From the NCBI RefSeq assembly GCF_040869045.1, contig NC_090319.1, positions 388,941,601 through 389,005,600 of the forward strand: a stretch of 64,000 bases of DNA, in the 5' to 3' direction. The notes below the pieces were generated by a model. That model was not told where the DNA came from. It saw only the letters and a list, made by a program, of their open reading frames with translations, and made no database searches. This DNA comes from Eurosta solidaginis (Eukaryota > Arthropoda > Insecta > Diptera > Tephritidae). The translations under genes and the position numbers were made by a program. This document shows, piece after piece, positions 1 through 12,874 of the stretch (the first letter of the stretch is position 1; every line of letters begins with the position of its first letter).

Positions 1-296
1 AATACTAATTAACACCTTTCATTTGATACCCATATCGTACAAACAAATTCTAGAGTCAGGCCTGGTCCACCTTTATGGCGATATCCCTAAATGGCGTCCA
101 TCTATAGAACTATGGCCCACTTCCTATTAAAATAGTCTTTAATACCTTCCATTTGATACACATGTCATACAAACACATTCCAGGGTTAACCTAGGTTCTT
201 TTTACAACATGGTGATTTTCCCTTACTTTGTCTCCACAGCTCTCAACTGAGTATGTAATGTTCGGTTACACCCGAACTTAGCCTTCCTTACTTGTT
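1..296 (-). mobile_element. AACAAGTAAGG element, one end (two 130-bp units plus terminus)
   Basis: The right end reads TTCGGTTACACCCGAACTTAG then CCTTCCTTACTTGTT, the exact reverse complement of the terminus at 14516. It holds two copies of the 130-bp internal unit (TTTGATACCCATATCGTAC near 21 and TTTGATACACATGTCATAC near 153). The rest of the element lies outside the window. Class unknown. Confidence 0.8.
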
Positions 297-1604
297 CTTT
301 TTGGAGTTTATTTTTCTCTTTAGAAATTTATTTAGTCAGAACATATGTAAATGAAAAAATTAATTTAACTTAGTAATAGAAAAGAAATTAAAAAAAATTA
401 TTAGAAATCAGCGTCTTTACAATCCCCTTTTAAAACCAAGGCATCACTGTGATGCATTTGCATGTCGTAAAATTGCTTGTGTTGTTTTCTTTTAAGCCAC
501 CACAAGGCAACAGGTAGAATTGAAATTGCCCCTACCCAAAAGTTCGACCCAAATGGGGGGACATCAGAATTCGTTTTAGAGGTATGGTTCCTTCGGCAAA
601 GTTTCCTATTTTGATCCCTAGAATACGATTTTCACAGAGCAATGAGCGATTTTTAAATCGACCCGCCCTAATGTACATATATATGTAAGTATATGTTTAG
701 TTTTTATTGTTGTATTCTTCAATACCATTATATATTTTAATGCTGCAGCTGCAGTGGTGTTAAATTTTTTTACAGACAATAAAATATTTCAATTTGATTG
801 AAATTTATGCGCACAAAATGTGCGAATAAACAAGATTTTCATGCATAAACTTTTTGTGTTAATTGTATTGTTGTTGTAGTTTGAATATTTTTTACTATGT
901 TTAGTGCAGTTCTTTTAATGTATATACATTCAAATATACAATACTACTTATATATACGAGTATGTCTGGGTGTTTTATGGCAAATCTCAAACGACGACTG
1001 TCATGGCCAATGTGCTGCCAATGTTCAAGGCGTTGAAGTTAATCTTCGTGTTTATTATAAACTAAGCTTGAAGTATTAGAAGGAAAAGGAGAGATAAAAG
1101 CGGGGTTTTGGAATACAAATACGGTGCTAGCTCAGTAGTAAATGTAAATGATATACAAATTTATATCAGCTCTAATATTTATAAAATATGCAATAAATGT
1201 GAATCAATTGGCGAAAACTCAAATTGTGAAGACAATAAAAATTTTTAAATTGTTTGTACTTTTTTTGGACTTTTTGCCTAGTGCACCACCAAAAATTTTA
1301 TAAATCTTTGATTTCGATGAAATCTTGTAGAATTGTAGTATATTAGATTTTTTTGCGACTTTAAATTATTTTAATGTATATTCTTATTAATTGTTTGCCG
1401 TAGCATATTTCCACAGTTTTCATAGAAAATTAGTAATGCTCGAAAAAACGTGTTTTTTTTTTCATTTTTTCATCGGAAAGTTTCAAATATGTATGTATAA
1501 ATATTTTTTTTTTGAAACCCGCATTTTTTTATCTAAACATAAAGCTAATTAACGTTTCCGGTGATATATGTATATATTTAAATTTTTTTGATTTCACAGA
1601 AGCA
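297..1604. other. AT-rich intron sequence, no gene seen
   Basis: T-runs, simple TATATG stretches and short open frames without codon character. Bases 535-670, around a GGGGGGACATCAGAATTCG word, are less AT-rich and sharply bounded and may be an old dispersed repeat, but no second copy is present here. Confidence 0.5.
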
Positions 1605-2185
1605 TGACCTGCATTAATATTTTTTTGTTATACTGCATTAGACATCCCGTGGCAATTGTGATTGCAGCGGTTGGACAGGGCTGCAGCCTTTTCCAGTATG
1701 TGTTTTTAAGACCAGGTGACCAAACTGGTGGCGGGTAGCTCATGAGCGACCGGCCAATTGCTGCACGTTGTTTGCGACGTTTCTTTTCCTTTGCTCCAGG
1801 TGCTGCCGGCAAGCCACTTGAGGATTTTGTTGCGACTTTGCACTTTAGATAAAATTTCGGTGGCATGCGCCTTTAAAGTCAGAGTATTATTAACGTTACC
1901 CCTAAGATGTTTGGGTGGCTGAAAGTGGGTAGCGTGACACTATCGACGTGAACTTCCAATATTTGCGACATCGGTTCCCTCCACGTCGTAAACAGATTGG
2001 TCGTGGATGTTGTCGGTGATAATGCTAGGTTGCACGAGGTGAAGAAACTAGAAAGATCGGGGAGGTAGCTGTTAATTTTAGAAACAAATATATATGAAAT
2101 GATTGCAACTCCTTCTGGTGGGGAAGGGAGTTTAAACAGAAGCGGGGATAGGACCCAACCCTGTGGTATCCCTTGTTTAATTTCC
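1605..2185 (-). pseudogene. Jockey-like non-LTR retrotransposon, reverse transcriptase remnant lacking the YADD site
   Basis: Read on the minus strand: GIPQGWVLSPLLFKL (about 2140-2185), a segment ending KINSYLPDLSSFFTS, LALSPTTSTTNLFTTW, LPTFSHPNILGVT, then after a frame break IGRSLMSYPPPVWSPG and KRLQPCPTAAITIATGCLM (down to about 1625). These are the palm-to-thumb blocks of Jockey-clade ORF2. Between PEGVAIISY and KINSYL the expected ADD catalytic residues and following strand are missing, so a short deletion has removed the active site. No promoter or 5' part is present. Confidence 0.8.
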
Positions 2186-2199
2186 CTAGGTTTTGTGAG

Positions 2200-2560
2200 C
2201 CCTAAGTATTCTTCTTTTAGAGATATGAGGAACTTTGTGAGCCTAACGTAGTATTAATTCCACACGATTTTACAAATTTTGAAGCGCCGCGTTTCGGCCA
2301 CGCCTTTCCTGCTTCATGGCTGACACCTCCTGTTTGCATTTGATTTCTACCAAAGGGATCGGGACTTCTACCATCGATTTTTCAAGCACTGCACCCTCCT
2401 TTGCCAACTATCACTTTATGACCGGAAATCCCTGGTGTAGATCTATGTATGGTCCGGTCTGGTCTGAACAAAGTTTCTCCAATGCTTCTTTGCATTCCAG
2501 GGCATTTATTGATTATGTATTTTTGAGATTATTGGCTTGATTGAAAATTATAACATTACT
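2200..2560 (-). pseudogene. LINE RNase H remnant (I/LOA-like family)
   Basis: Minus strand, decayed: INALECKEALEKL, then HQGFP, LAKEGAVLEKSMVEV, IPLVEIKCKQEVSAM and GKAWPKRGASKFVKSCG. This parallels the RNase H end of the LINE at 32.2-33.2 kb (LAKKGASLEACSVYVP, ARKAWVQARG). It lies 5' of the RT remnant at 1605-2185, which is the wrong order for one element (RT should precede RNase H), so the two are probably separate fragments. Confidence 0.6.
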
Positions 2561-3696
2561 GATGTTGCCAAAAGAAAATTCAATCGAAAATACTGATAAT
2601 AGGGACCAAGGTTATCAGCTAACCAGCTTCTGAGCTGATATTTTAAACAGTTAGCAGAAACAAAATACATTGAAGACAAGCATTTTTCAGCGAATAAGTT
2701 GATAACAAACTATGAAGTGAACACCCAGAAACTGTTTTACAAAAAAAAATTTCTATGCAAATACAAAGACCGAATTTTTTTAAAAATTAAGAAAAAATAT
2801 TTTAAAAATAAAAGCAAAATCTATAAACAAAGCAATAAAATGATGAACAAATATTAATACTTATACATACATAAATAAACAACAATCGGAAAAAATTCGA
2901 GGCGCGGCACACGACTTCGTCAGTAGCCACTTATACATATTAAGAAGCTTGCAAATAAATGCATCTAATAAATTGCAACAACAAAATCTAATGAGAAAAA
3001 CAGTGGGTTCAAGCAAAAATAAAAAATAAATTTATTTTATTCAAAATATAAGAAAAATGCAGGGACGATATGGAGCTAAAAATAAATATGATTATATATG
3101 TAGCTTTCAATCGCAACCTTCCTCTTCGGCACTGCTTGTTGGAAGCAACCATAGTCCACGAATCTAAATTTTAGATTCTAAAAATTAAATGTTTATCGTT
3201 TTATACTGTTTTTGTTGTTACTCTTTTTATTTTTTTCATGCTCGCTCTCTTTTTCCCCCATCGATGTATTTCAAAAGCTTTCCGAAACTCTAGCTTAACG
3301 TCGGTGCTGCATCACTGCGCTTAGTTGCCTCGAACTTTAAAACCTTGAAAATTGAATGGTGACTGCAAACTGTTTGGTCGCATAATTTTTTTGTTTATAC
3401 GGGTCCATGCTGTTGACTTATCGTTTACGCTTCACATGCTTTAGCTATGGTGACGTTGCTAATAAATTTTGTATAACCATTTGTTGCAATTTCAGTTTAA
3501 GGAAGAACTAATCACGGGAAATATGCGCTACGTGGCGGAGTTACGTTAACACTCAGCTCGGAGTAGGCAGCACTTGCGTCAAGAAAACGACTAAGCTAAC
3601 AGCAAGAAGTGTTAAAGGCGCCTCTTGACCTTGAGTTATATCAAAAATTAACGCATCGATCTATCAGTTAGTAGTTAGCGAGCTGTAGTCGTGTTT
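2561..3696. other. AT-rich intron sequence, nothing recognised
   Basis: A-rich and AAAAATA-rich sequence with scattered TACATA words. No open frame of note. Confidence 0.5.
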
Positions 3697-3990
3697 CCGG
3701 CCGCCGGAGATTGAAGGTAGCGTGCGCCTATCACAGCGAAAGTCGGTGTTTCAAATCCCGCCAAAATTAACATCAGAAGTTTAGAACTAGTTTCTTCAAT
3801 TAGAAAAAAATTTTCTAAGCGGGGTCGACCCGCTTGGCAGTGATTTGGCAAACAGTGCGCATTTTTGCCTTGAAAAATTTATCAGTGAAAATGTATCTGT
3901 CTTTCAGATGCCGTTGGAGGCGGTATAAAACATGTAGGTCCCGTCCCGCCAAAACGAATGTCGGCCTAAACCTCTTTAGAGGTAAATCGC
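3697..3990 (+). mobile_element. tRNA-type SINE, old copy with 3' internal deletion
   Basis: Starts CCGGCCGCCGG and GAAGGTAGCGTG (A-box region) and reads GTGTTTCAAATCCCGCC (B-box region), TTCTAAGCGGGGTCG, GGCAGTGATTTGGCAAACA, CATGTAGGTCCCGTCCCGCC and GTCGGCCTAAACCTCTTTAGAGG. Compared with the copies at 20609 and 36541 it lacks the segment between the CCCGTCCCGCC and TCGGCCTAAA blocks. Confidence 0.75.
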
Positions 3991-6900
3991 AGCAAATATT
4001 TTAGAAAGCAGCACAAATCGCGGATTTATTTATTGTCGAATTGCTGTGTTGTAACTTATTGTTTGAGATTATGAACTGCGCTTTAGATCGCAATGTTTCT
4101 TTATCGTTTTCAGTCACAGTAACGGATAAAAATCGCAGTGACTAGGACGATACAGGCACAGATCATATTCCAACTCTACTATTAAATAATATTCTGGTTT
4201 CCCTAGTTTAAAATATCTGAAAATGCAGAAGTCAGTAGTGCGTTAGGTCTGAGAGCGCATATTTTAGAGATTCCAACACTTTCACTCCTATAAATTTTTG
4301 TCCCTTTTGAGAGCAAATGGTCCTTTCTTTCCTCCACGAAATTGTAGCTGTCGAGTAACTGGGCACCCAGAAATTAGAGTCGTCTTAACTGCGATTCCGG
4401 ACATCGACAGAGAAAGAGATGAATCGGTTCTTCTTCCTCCTCAACTTGGCATTTATAACACCAACTTTCCTGTTCATCTCATTACTAAATTCAACTCAAC
4501 AGTTAGTAAACAATCATAAAGCAGCGATAATTATTTGCCGTTTTTTTTTTTTTTTTTGACACGCATCTACGTTTACACTGAAACTTCGTATGGAAAGAAA
4601 AGTGCGGAAAGTGTTCTCAGATTATCATCAGCATATTTTATAATAATTAAACTACTAAATTGATGAAAACCAGGCTGTAAATTATCTTTCTTGCTACATT
4701 CTGATTACTGAAGGCAGCGCAACAACTATTTTGGCTGGCATGAAAACCGAAGGAAAACATTAAATCTGGTCATCTTTCGGCAAGCCAGACGTGTACTTGA
4801 TATCCATTGATGCATTTTCGGAGCAGCCAGAGCTTGCTGCTGCTGATCCGCAGTCTATTATCAGTCAAAACTAAGTGTCTGCTGGCACGAGCTGTCTGAG
4901 TGTATGACAACCAGGCGCTCTCACACTACGTCAATCAATCGAGTTGTTAAATTGCTACTCTCATTATTGGGAAGCTTGCATGCAATAGACGAGAAGCCCT
5001 TCAGCGATAAGTCCAAGTGCATTAAATTGTATTTGAAGGTCTTACAAAGTCTTGTACAGATAAAGACTTAACTTACATTTTTGGTGTAGACCTTCTAAAG
5101 ATAGCAATATATGCTGATTTTATTGCTAATACAAAATTGGTTTCTGTTCTGAATTGCTTTATTTTTAGGTGTAAATACAAATATTGTATTGTATGTATGT
5201 ATGTAAGTATGCGTGTTGACTCATTCGAACCCATTTGATGCGAATCAAATTTTGCTGTTGCTAACACGCATTTTGTTGCTTAAATTCTATTTGATTATAC
5301 CATGATAAATATGAATGCCATTGTATGCATTTGCGCATGCGCATCTGATGCATTTATATTATAATTATGTAACCACCAAAAAATAGCAATCTTATCTAAT
5401 AAGACTTATTTCATTTCGCCAGAGGGCTTATAGCATGAAAACTTAAATTTTAACAAGTATTAGTTCTATGAAATATTCCTTATAATATTTTTTATTTTTC
5501 TGTACCTACATTTGTCGGCAGAAAGGTAACGTTATTTATAATACCCCCTATCAAACCATTCGGTTAGATGACAGCAACCCAGTTAAGAACAGCTCACTTG
5601 AACTCTCTTAAGGTCCAGTTTGTTACAACATTCTCTAACAGTGATACTGGAAAAGCTACGACAAAGTTACGAATAAGGCAGATATTTTTTGATATCTCAT
5701 CCGGAGAGTAGAAAATGTCTCGAGATATTTACGTCTTTTCCACGTAAAGACTGAATATTTTTTCACTATCACCGAATTATTTGTGATTAGTTCACCGCTT
5801 AGTGCACAATGCCCTACCCAGATGAACAAAAACATTAGCAATCCCTAGAATGTATGTCATTTTAAATGGTGATGTTTTATCCATCCAAAACTTATGAAAT
5901 GTTTAAAATCGGTTGTGAACTACATAAGTCATATTAATCTGCAAAGGTTGATTCTAAATTTAGAAAACAATGAGTCAAGCAAACATTTCTGAGTCGCTTT
6001 GTTACAATTTACATTTTTCACAAATTTTGTTTTCATTGAAAATTTAATAACTTAGTCGGTTTATATCATATAAAAGAAGGTTAACACTCCTTGAACTCAA
6101 AATTAATTTCCAGTTTTGATGCAATGCAGGGCTGATAAAGCCTTTTTATAAATTAGTGCATACAGATAGCACCAAATTTGACGAAACCCGAAAAAAAGTG
6201 AAAAAATATATTCATTTGGAAAATTTTCACAGTCATGCTATGTTTTCCTAATTGATGTACACGTCACTGGAAAGGTCTAAATCTCCTCTAATAAGATCCT
6301 TAGAGAAACTGAAATCGGGTAATAGCCAACTAAGTTATAGGCTCGCAAATGTCCAAACGTGTTTTTGCTCGTAATTCACGATTTTGGGCGTGTTCGGGGA
6401 AAATCTTGTATGCAGTCATTCTTAGGACTTCGAGACTTACAAGAAAAATTGTATGAGCTCTTAAGTATTTTTTTAAGTTTCACAGTGTTTCTTCTCCCCA
6501 ATAGACCTCCCTTGATTGATCACTGGTAGTGATTATGACAATAGAGGCGGAAGCCGGCTCACAGTAGTATACCAGAGATGAAGTGGAAGCCGTTTAGAAT
6601 GCTGGAGTGGCCGTCATTCAAAAGCTTACTTCTCGTATCCAAAGCCTTATTTGTGGCCGGACTGCGACCATTTTGCTCACGCTTTCAACCGTGTGTATAT
6701 TCAGTATTTTTTTAATGCCAGTATTGTTGCTGTACTAAGACCTCGGCTAACTTATTATAAGGCTAGTCTTTCAGCACAGCAAGCAGTGCCGCCGTCATAT
6801 TTCCTATTTCTTACAACCGCTTTTACCATTTTTTGGTGGGTAATTCCATACACATGCAAACGTATGCTGGTAAGTACAATTTTCTCGCCTGCTCAGATGC

Positions 6901-9139
6901 AATTTATTATTCTTTTTTCTCATCTTTTCAGTTCCTAATTCTAATTATTTCATTCCATATTTTTGTTTTGTTTGCACTTTTCCTCGCGCTGTGCAACCCT
7001 GCAACTCTGCACGTAAGCTTATTCTTTTTTTTTTCAATTCTAGGTACCTTAATTATTGCGATTATAATTTGTTTTGTCTTATGCATTTGTTATTGTAATT
7101 TTGTACGGTGTAGCCAGTGCCTTGATGTTATTGTGGCAACCAATTTAAGTGGCACTGTCAGAGATGCATCACTCAATTTGGCCGCCATCATAACAACAAC
7201 TACGCATGCGGCAGGTGCAGCGTAAGTTGGTTAGTTAGGTGCCGGGGCTATGCGTGTACTCTATTAAAATGCGCATTTTCTTGTTGTTTTTGAAGAAACA
7301 AGCTTAGTTTGTTGTAGCATTTTTTCCCTTTGGCAGCGCATTTTCACTCTCAAGTTTTGCCCTGGGTTATTTTCCATTTTGCATGCAACCTTAGGAAAAT
7401 GTGGCAAATTAAAAAGGCGTAGCCTACCAGTGTAATGCGGGTATCTGTTGTAATGTGGCGCTTGTTCTAACATTTTATTGTTGTGTTTATAATAATTTGT
7501 TGTTGCTTATTATGCTTTCTGTTACCAACCTTATTATTAAGTGGAATTTGATTTCGTTAATTAGTTTTCGTTGCTTTTAACTTTGCATTAAAAATTGCAA
7601 AGCAAGCCATCAGACAAAACGGCAAATAAGTATTGGCAGCAAATGCCCAGCAAAAACTGCTATAAGCAGTTGTAAGCAATAAGGAATACTGGTTTCTCTC
7701 CTTGCAGATAAACCTTAGAATAAGGTAAATAAAGCATTACAAATAAGCCTTTTATCTAAGGTAAATAAAACAAAAAAACGTTGGCCTTCACTTAAACGGG
7801 ATATTATAAATAAAACCTGGATCTCCCTTTATTTCAAAAAATATAGCGACGATAAAATAAGAATATAAACTTTTTATGCATTCAATGATCCCATAAAATA
7901 TGTTAATTCTATATATCTCGCTCTCAGAGTAGCTCTTTTTCAAGTTTTTGGTATACTGCTTTTTTATCTTTCGCACACTTTTCACGCCGGCTCCATTTAA
8001 CATCTGGTAAAAAAAAAGTTTTGATGATAATATTTTCATGGCTGACAAACACTTATGGACTGATCGAACTACTGCCTAGGAGTGACCCCGTTTATAAAAA
8101 CTTTCAAGGGGTATTTTAATGAACCGAAGAGCACCGTTTTGCTGACATAAATAGGTTTAGCAATATTGACGCCAAAAACCTAAAAATTATATGCTCGCTT
8201 TCGCGAAAAAACCTCGCCTTGGCCCATCAAAAAGCTTAGTTTTACCATGAAAATCTTTTCGACAAAAGTTTTTTCATTAACGCCTGCTGAGTAGAATAGA
8301 TTTGACATTTTACGATTGTACACGACTTAAGATATATTAGAAAATTTCACGAGCTTAGGACCAGTTATTAAACTTCACTTCTCATTATAATTTAATAATT
8401 TAATATAATATGACTTGTAAAATATACATTTTACAAAAATAACAAACTTGGTTTTGAAGACAACAAATTTATATAATAAGAGAATATCTTACCTTAATCC
8501 CATCCAGACCCTTTGTAGTACATCAGTCTGTGAATTTCAATTTTTGCATGCGGTTATTTAGAACCCGGGCAGGTAAGGTAAAACTTTTAAAGCTTTAAAA
8601 TCATATTAAGGGTTTCTATTCCCGATCCTGATCTAAGCTCAGACCATATTTGATAAACGAAGTGAAAAGCATATTTGAATAAAAATTATATCAGACAGAG
8701 AAAGCAGAAAAGCTTGTATGCTATTTTTGGTTTTGGCTTCAAGTTTAAGCTTACTACTTTAAGGTGAAGTTGAAAAATAGACAAGAACTTACGGATTGGA
8801 AAGAAAGAAAGAAGGCCCAAGCCGAACTCTATAACCTTGCTTTGTCATCTAATTCATTCACACATCTGAAAATCGAGGTATAGTTTATGAATCTGGCTTC
8901 CTTTGAGACTTTTTTCGAAAGTGAAGTGCAAAGATTGAAATTAACTTACAGCGTAACGAGTGCCTGAAGATTAAGGTCTTGTGTGGATCGGCGACTACAG
9001 CCTGCTAAATATACCGTCGACAAAATTTCACAATGCGCGAAATTGGCATACATCGCCTCTTTATTTACTTTAAAGCTATATTTGACAGTACAAAAAGGAT
9101 GTACATATGTCGTTATGTCTAAATAACATTTTTTTTTTT
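3991..9139. other. Intron sequence, nothing recognised
   Basis: About 5 kb of AT-rich sequence. The largest open stretch (6833-7225, 130 codons) is dominated by Phe, Leu and Ile from T-runs and has no domain. A diverged piece at about 8070-8120 (CTGCCTAGGAGTGACCCCG) may be a minus-strand SINE relic but is too short to claim. Confidence 0.5.
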
Positions 9140-9475
9140 GTCTTATATAAAATATGGCATAATATCCCTAATTCTACTTGGCTTATAAATCTGATTATTG
9201 TACTATATGTTTTATTTTATTATAGCGCCTTACGTAAGCCTGATTCTTAGTGGGTTATAAGCGTTATATAAAATATCCTAATATATCAAGTTGAGTCTTA
9301 TCATAAGGCCTTGTGTAAGCCGTATTTTATTTGGTTTTATAAGACTTTTAATAAGATTGTTATACTCTACCTTATGGCCTGTAATAATTCCTTATGTAGA
9401 ATAGAAGTAAGACCTGATGCCATACACCTTTTGGCCATATGTAATAAGCCTTATATAAAGTAAAATTCTTTTGTT
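9140..9475. repeat. Degenerate array, CTTATATAAGGC-type words
   Basis: TTATATAAA, CTTACGTAAGCC, TTATAAGCGTTATATAAA, CTTATCATAAGGCC, CTTGTGTAAGCC, TTATAAGAC and AATAAGCCTTATATAAAG recur every 15-40 bases. Many words are near-palindromes around TATA or ACGT. Two related TAAGGTAAATAAA words lie at 7720-7770. Confidence 0.5.
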
Positions 9476-10259
9476 GGGTAATATTGTTGATGTTGTTGCA
9501 TAAAAACAACGAAACCCATATAATTACTTGAACAACTGCATTTGTAACGAAATTAGCAAATTAATTGCAAAGGTAACACATGGTGATGTTGCACTTCCCT
9601 CAGTGCTCTGTTGCGCCATTTAGATCAGCTCACCTGGCTTCTGGCACTATTCTTCTTCCAGTTTTAAATAAATAAATTTGTCTCTTCACTTTTTGTGTAT
9701 TCATGAGCCTATTTACTAGCTACAATTATAACCAAATTATAGCGCTCGAAGTGCCGCTCTCAACAACAACCTAATAAACAACGACACCCACTAAATACTC
9801 GACCACATCTTCCCCTTTTATTGTAATGTGTTGGAACTATCACTAATTGCACTGCGGACTGCAGCTTTTGTTTCCCCTCCTCCTACGCCCTGTTGCTCTT
9901 TGTTAATTTTATGTTCGTAAATTAACTTGGACCAAAGTGCATAGAAAAAAAATACGATTAAATCAAGGTGTGTGTGTGTGAGCACACATTCATTCTTCCA
10001 TGCAATGATGGCCCTGTGACACGCACTTTTTCGTAAAATATATCTCTATTTTATGTTTTTATTAACGTATGCCCTCTTGACACGACAAACCAGGCCGAAA
10101 AATATCAGAGGCTTGTGAGACCTGTAAGATTTATTTTTTGTTTACTTATGTTACTAATTTTAATTTATGCGAAGAGCTCGCATATTTATCCCTGCTCTCA
10201 AACAAAATTATTTGAAAAGGGTGAGTAAAAAAAGAAAGAATATGCAGCCGGAACCGAAA
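9476..10259. other. Intron sequence, nothing recognised
   Basis: AT-rich, with a short (TG)n at about 9969-9980. No open frame or repeat identified. Confidence 0.5.
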
Positions 10260-10850
10260 CTGGATTGCGTGTTATCGAAGAGTTAAAACGTGTTATTCAT
10301 CCATTTATTATCGATATTGTATAAACGATTTATAGGTTTGGTATCGAATTGTTAAACATTTTTTTTCGATAGCAAATTTATTCATTAATAACTTACCGAT
10401 TTTTATCGACGTTGTAATCGGTTACATCGATTATCGAGAGTTTATCAATTTGTTACCAAAAAATTTAAAAAATGTTATCGTATGTTAACAAAAAGCTATG
10501 GTATTTTTTTAGAAAAAGGCCATCAATTATTTATTGGAAAGTTATGCATTTATTACCGGCTTTTTGCGAATTTCTTATAGAAGATTTATCGAATTTTTAT
10601 AATAAATTTATCAATTTTTTAAGAAAAAATTTGCGATTTAATATCGAAAGTGTAACTAATTTGTTATCAATTAGCTTTCGATTATTTTCGATGAATTATC
10701 GGTTTTTATGAAATAGATATCGATAAAACATCAATAAAAAATCGATGATACGTCTGTAACCCGTCATAACAAATCTATAAGAAACCAATAGGAAGCCAAT
10801 AACTCGACAATAATAATTCGATACCGATAATAAAACAATAATTCGTCGCT
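10260..10850. repeat. CGATA-rich degenerate array (TTATCGATTTGT family), copy 1
   Basis: TTATCGA, TATCGAT and CGATAA words separated by 11-15 bases, mostly spelling GTTATCGATTTG or TTATCGAAAAG. An exact TATCGATA octamer lies at 10718-10725. The right flank ends with a TCTGTAACCCGTCATAACAA phrase resembling one at the end of the array at 49840-50250, which suggests the arrays are parts of one larger repeat. Confidence 0.7.
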
Positions 10851-12468
10851 ATCCTTTGTTACCGAAGAAGCCGCCTAAGCTCTTCTCAAAAAGTCCACCA
10901 ATAGTTTCTTTTGGTTAGGTTACCTCTATTGTGATTTAACTTCAATCCCTGGGGGAGCTCATGTTCACGCTACATGTTCACAAATTTAACTTCGAGAGTA
11001 TTTTGTCCTTTGTCCACTATTCAGCTAAGGTTTTCAGAACCAATAATGACTGATGGCTTTTCATTTTGTCCCGAGTATAAAAATGATATGAATGACCAAA
11101 CTGGAAAGTACTTTAAATTGGTATTTTTCAACTTTTATGTGATCCTACAATTTCTTCTTAATCATAGAAGCCTATTGAGAAGCCTTTTTAGAGAAGTTTA
11201 TTTTTCTTGACAAAAATTTAGCAGTAGGTCTGCCGCCTACTGTCAAGGTTATAGGTTATTATTTAAAAAAAATGAAGCTTTTTCCGTGTCAAATGAAGCT
11301 TTTTCAGATCAGCGGAATCTTTTTTCAATCAGATACTTAAAGAATGAATGAAGAAGTAATTTAAGAAAGTAATCTGTCCTTTATAAGCGAAATTTATAAC
11401 GCACCGCTTTACTTGTAATTAAGATTTTGATTGGCTTTAAGCCTTACATATTTTATTTTGGGCAACGCCCAATATTTCGTGTTCACTTTTTCTTATTTGT
11501 TGCAAACGGCTCGGATTCTACACTACCTAAACCGCTCCCTCTCTGGCACACACACACTTCACATAGTTGACTTTCTTCTAGTTTGCCTTCATAGCGACAT
11601 TTATCGTCGTCATTTTATTATTGTTTCGAGTATATTTTATTTTTCAATCATTTGTTATTGTTAATTCATTAGTAATGTATGTATGTATGTATATGTATTT
11701 ATATGAAGTTTGTGGCTTGAGTAATAAATTTTTTATTTAAGTTGTTGCTTTCGAATTCGTGAAATTGCTGTTGGCTTTTGTTATTTATTAAGGAAATTTG
11801 AGGAAACGTCAAGCCACACAATCATTTTTCAATTTGATTTCATATTTGTTTTCATTGGCGCAACTAATTTTTATTTTATTTGAATATTTTAAATACATTT
11901 TCAACGTTTTTTAGGTTATTTGCATAGCCAAACCAAATTTGTGGAAATGTTGCCTTATGTGCATGTGTGTGTGTGTGTGTGTGTGTATATGTTTGCATAG
12001 AGAATATTTAAAAAAATAGCAACAAATATGTAAATAGTTAAGTAGGTAGAATAAAAAAAAAAAAATTGGCTATTTCTATACCACAAAATGCAATATTTTC
12101 AAGGCGATATGGTGGGAAGGTGCATTGCTTGTGTTCATGGCTTTGGGGCGGCGGAGCGGTGCGTTGTTGTTTATACATTCAAGGTGAGGGCAAGTTGTTT
12201 TTTACTTTTTTTTTTCAGGCGCATGTTTTTAAGTTTTTTGTTTTGTTTTTCTATTTGTTTGCCAAGTGCTGTATTCGCTGTTGGTATTTGTAGTTATTAT
12301 GCATTTACTTTATTGTAACTGTGCTTTTGTTGTTATTTTTGATATTTCTGCCTTTGCAGCGTTTGGCCAAATAAAGTTGACTAAATCTCACAAACCAGCA
12401 AAGACCAAATTATATTTTTACACAAGTCGTGTGGTTATTTTTATTTCCATCAGAATAAAAAATAGAAC
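10851..12468. other. Intron sequence with one (GT)n microsatellite
   Basis: AT-rich. (GT)n at 11964-11986. A small hairpin (CAGTAGG/CCTACTG) lies at about 11222-11242. The open frames at 12066-12478 are T-run driven and overlap in different frames. Confidence 0.5.
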
Positions 12469-12874
12469 AAAAAGATGATAAAAAAATTTTACGGACATCC
12501 TTTATATAAATGAACCAAAAATAGAAGGCAATTTTTTCTTTAATACAGACATAGTCTTGTTGAACTTTGACTAAACAACTATAACAATAGCTCTTGTAAA
12601 AGAATTTTGGGATTTAAAACTATAATAAAGGTGGAGCGCAATCTTTCAATTTAAGGCAAACCATGGACTTGGGATTAACTAATTAATTATTTAAAATTTA
12701 AACACGCACTCTACCTTTATAATTTTAAATCCCAAAATTCTTTTGCAAGAGCTATTGTTAAAGTTTTTTAGTCAAAATTCAACAAGATTATGTCTGTATT
12801 AAAGAAAAAATTGCCTTCTATTTTTTGATCCATTTATATAAAGGTAGTCCTTAAAATTTTTTTATCATCTTTTT
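12469..12874. mobile_element. Long palindromic (fold-back) MITE, 406 bp
   Basis: Arms of about 170 bp are inverted around an AT-rich centre near 12640-12700. The left arm begins AAAAAGATGATAAAAAAATT and the right arm ends AATTTTTTTATCATCTTTTT. Inner blocks also match, for example TAGAAGGCAATTTTTTCTTT against AAAGAAAAAATTGCCTTCTA, and AAAAGAATTTTGGGATTTAA against TTAAATCCCAAAATTCTTTT. No coding capacity. The nearly whole-length symmetry fits a DNA-transposon-derived MITE. Confidence 0.85.

Noticed and set aside
535..670. Dispersed repeat
   Set aside because: Composition differs from its surroundings but no second copy or family feature is visible in the window.
6651..7225. Overlapping open frames of 95 and 130 codons
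   Set aside because: Phe/Leu/Ile-rich from T-runs. The Cys-rich tail is not a spaced zinc motif. No start context, no domain and no splice-linked partner.
8037..8125. SINE fragment
   Set aside because: Only about 30 bp resemble the CTGCCGAGGGGTGACCCCG block and the flanks do not follow.
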